NCBI GenBank assembly: GCA_019633425.1
Contig: WSUB01000084.1
Location: 109,015 to 173,014, forward strand
Origin: Tulasnella sp. 424
Lineage: Eukaryota > Basidiomycota > Agaricomycetes > Cantharellales > Tulasnellaceae
DNA: 64,000 bases
Direction of reading: 5' to 3'
Shown here: positions 61,101 through 64,000 of the stretch, piece after piece
Layout: each line of letters opens with the position of its first letter
Position numbering within the stretch: position 1 is the first letter of the stretch
The notes under the pieces: generated by a model
Told to the model about the DNA's origin: nothing
Databases searched by the model: none
Seen by the model: the letters and a program-made list of their open reading frames with translations, nothing else
Translations under genes and position numbers: made by a program

Positions 61101-64000
61101 AATTATGTCGAGTGAGATGGGGTATGGGGCCAGGGCAAGGGTTCCAAGGATCCAGTATAGGAGCTGATGCCGCATAGGGTCGTTCTCTGCTTCCTTGAAC
61201 ACCTTTGATAGGATTTGATGATATAGGTTGTCAAGGCCACATATCGTTGGATTTTGGAGTAATCCCTTTAACCGGGCAACTGGGGACCCATCCCCAACAT
61301 ACGTGATCGCGGTCTGGGCCCATTGAAATACGCCTTGAGACATCTCCACAAGTCGGGCCACATCTCCTGTGGAAGGCCAATTTTCCGGGAGGTTGTGGTC
61401 GTCCCTGATCTGCGTGCAAGCTCGGATGATGAACAGGGCTAGGTCGCTAGATACATCGGATGCCGAGTCCAAGTGTTCTGCGAGCCACTTCTTGGGCTCA
61501 AGCGTGCGAAGGAGTGAGGACTCGGGGCGACAGGTAAGGAGGAATCTGACGTTAGGGGGTAATGATGAGGAGTGTCGGTCAATGAGCTTAATGAGGTCTA
61601 TGACATCTTTAGTACATTGACATTCGTCGAGTGCATCGACAAGAATGAGGATCGGATGGGGTTGGTCTTTGAGTTTTCTCAATGATGCCACGAGGAGGAT
61701 CTTGAACTGTTCATCGAGTCTTTGGTTGGAAACGTCTTCGTTCTCCCGTACACTCTCAAGGAATGTATTTTTGACCTCTGGGATGAGGCTGCTTCCGAGC
61801 TGTCTTGCGAGAGCGCAGACCAGTCGGGCGTTCAAATCGTTACGACCCCGACGGAAATGGAAAATCGCACAAGAGGCCCGGTATTTCCAACTATGAGCCA
61901 CTGTAGACGCAATAGTGGATTTCCCCCTTCCTACCATCCCGCAAATCCAAAGGACACGCTCGGAGGTCAGCGTATCCCGGATCCAGCTGTCGATCCGGTC
62001 CAATATCTCGACCCTGGTGCCAGGGAGGCAGGTGATATCCTCAATCGTGTTGCCCTGTCCCCCATAATCTCCATCTCCCAGACGGTCCAGCAGATGGCGT
62101 CGGTCCTTCTCTAGCTCAGGATGTTCTGAGAAGACAAGGGTCACAACATATCTCCGTCCTAGAAACCGAATAACCTACCGAATTCGGCCACGACGCTAGC
62201 AGTGTTCAGGCTAACCAGTAGCTAATTGCGACATATGTCAATATCTTACCCAACGGAGTGAGTAAGACGGTACATCGCTAACCTCAATCTCCTCTAGCAC
62301 TTTTCGGACGGTTCTTTCACACGTCCTTAGCCCTTCTGAATGATCGCAAGAAGATAAAGCGTTCTTGAGGAGCTCTGAGGAGCTCCATTCCATGACTTTC
62401 CCGCGCGCGAACTGGAGTTCTCTGTACATGGTCTTAGTACGACAATATCCCTCCCTTGCAGACAAAGAAATCAGCTGACCTCTTGATTCCGGTGATGCGG
62501 GTGGCAATTTCCTCTGGTCGGCGTAAGCCCAATTGTTGCTTCACGTGTTCGAGAAGAACGGCCAGCTTCCTTGTAGTCAGCCGTAGAGCATTGGCCATGT
62601 CTTGGTTCCTATCCATACTCTGACAAAGTGGCGTAAGTGTAAGCAGGGAAAACCCCTTGAATTGAATTGACCTGGATCATTGCTACCAGTGTTAATCCCA
62701 CGTCTGCTACGGCCCCGACATATCTTCCGACGACAGGAATGGCTTTGGATTCCACTTCGAGATCTTTAAATATTTCCTGAGCGGATGATGCTCCTTCCGC
62801 AACTGGAATGCCCATGTCTTCTATCTCAGTAATGCTCCAGTCATCCACTGGGACAGGATTGGGACTGAGTAAGGCTAAAATCTTTCCTTGAGGAGTTGCA
62901 CATGGAGTCTAAATAGATAGGTCAGACGAGTTGAAATCTGGGCGGAGTAGTGGAATGCGCGTGCTTACCCCGAGGTCCATGTCTGAGCAGTCGCTTCCAT
63001 CATCGTTAACAACTGCCGGAGCAAAGGGTATCAACTCCGAATCAGATTGGACAAGATTGGCGTATCTCCACAGCTAGGTTGTTGGCGAATTGTATGAATC
63101 AGTATCTGCGTAGCGAGCCAAACTTTATTCAAGGCGAACCTCCCAGAGAACCTCGCGCATCGTCGGCCGGGTAGTGGGAGTTTTGTCCCAGCAACGGCGA
63201 ATAAGTATCCAGAGGGGATCACGGGGCGGCAGAGCAGGGTGGTCCTCTGGCTTAGGTGGCTGATATTGGGTCGCTTGCAGCATAATGCTTGGTCCACGAT
63301 GCTTGAAATACGGGGGATTTCCGCTCATGACCTAGTGTGGACTTCGAGCTCAGTTATCCGTTCACTATCTTCAACTTGGGCGCACACACAGTTAAAATAA
63401 GACCCCCGAAAGCATAGACGTCCGTCTCAAGGCTTGGTCTGGCCTTCTCTCCAATGAAAAGTTCCCCTGCCATGTAATTGAGAGTTCCTTTTACCGTCTC
63501 GCTGGTGGTAAGTCCGCTGGATTCACCAAAATCGTCAAGTAACCGACTCAAGCCAAAGTCAGAAAGCGAGGTTTCGTAAGAATCATTAATAAGCACGTTC
63601 TCAGGCTTGATGTCGGCATGGCAGATGGGAGGTGTTTGTGAATGGAGATGGTCCAACGCACAACCCGCTTGATAGACCTATCGAGGGATCGTCAGCAATG
63701 TCACTGGGAGAGAAGGTATTGCCAATGTTAACATACGAATCGAAGTTTGTCGAGTCTGGAGAGGCCAGGATGCTTCAGTAAGTAGTCCTTTAGGTTTCCA
63801 TGACGACACCAAGGGCTAATAATGCGTGGCCGGGGTTTCGAGCGATAGCCGAGCAATGGATGCAGGTTTCGGTGCGTGGTTTGGCTCCAGGCGAGCACTT
63901 CCCGTTTCATGCGCTGGGAGAAGCGAATATCAATGTAAGACCATATCATATACAGATAGCCGAAAATACCCACTATGTCCGGTCTCCCCCTTAAAGTCTC
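58180..64000 (-). CDS. kinase - helical - NACHT - WD40 NLR protein 2 (5' end cut by window edge)
   Basis: A paralog of NLR 1 with matching exons: 64000-63974 (partial), 63913-63737, 63677-63390, 63331-63140, 63073-62969, 62908-62672, 62619-62480, 62421-62283, 62221-62179, 62125-60543, 60486-58180. Exon lengths 177, 288, 192, 105, 237, 140, 139, 43 and 1583 nt are identical to NLR 1; only the WD40 exon differs (2307 against 2367). Kinase motifs HADIKPENVLI and DFGLSR, Walker A GMVGRGKS, LVDALDEC and 14 WD40 repeats are intact. The first roughly 67 codons lie beyond the window. The linker between kinase and helical domain is the least conserved part. The tail ends LIVDFNRNLVP. Confidence 0.87.

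Overview
The window looks like nuclear DNA of a filamentous basidiomycete, most likely an Agaricomycete. The reasons are many short GT-AG introns (about 50-70 nt), microexons, a large F-box family, a NACHT-WD40 (NLR) family, a DUF6570-type Helitron, and housekeeping genes with basidiomycete-style exon structure. All spliced models here were built by hand by joining exons in phase. No tRNA, rRNA or CRISPR array was recognised.

Layout. 1-2.1 kb: no confident gene. 2.1-7.3 kb: a conserved fungal membrane protein of unknown function (minus strand), divergent from a 16-exon aminopeptidase P. 7.5-15.6 kb: three tandem LasC/squalene-epoxidase-like FAD monooxygenases with the same 7-exon structure, plus a deleted relic of a fourth. 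15.8-29.8 kb: six F-box genes, all on the minus strand. Three of them form a young tandem array with a unit of about 1.7 kb, one has a frameshift, and one contains an assembly gap that looks spurious. Inside this stretch, at 18.6-21.4 kb, lies a 14-exon EZH2/KMT6-type histone H3K27 methyltransferase that a simple ORF scan misses. Next to it is a retroelement-like scrap joined to the tail of another FAD monooxygenase. 29.9-35.8 kb: an arrestin-like protein, the small GTPase ARL2 and a Derlin (ER-associated degradation).

36-64 kb is the most unusual part. It is built from a repeated pair: an SDE3/MOV10-type RNA helicase with N-terminal zinc fingers (plus strand) converging on a very large NLR (minus strand). 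The first pair has a near-complete helicase (36250-40141) and a complete NLR (41649-47741). The second pair has a decayed helicase (53869-57405) and a second NLR (58180 to the window end). Two further helicase fragments lie at 40575-41306 and 50765-51207. A truncated Helitron-like element (51253 to about 53868) sits in the upstream region of the decayed helicase copy.

Each NLR joins in phase across 11 exons into one polypeptide: protein kinase, linker, helical domain resembling HeLo/MLKL N-terminal domains, NACHT ATPase, and 14 near-identical WD40 repeats. Exon lengths are the same in both copies except for the WD40 exon. A kinase joined to a possible membrane-active helical domain and an NLR sensor in one protein resembles a self-contained death-signalling machine. 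It is the best candidate here for a poorly described system. That function is inference; the architecture is read from the sequence.
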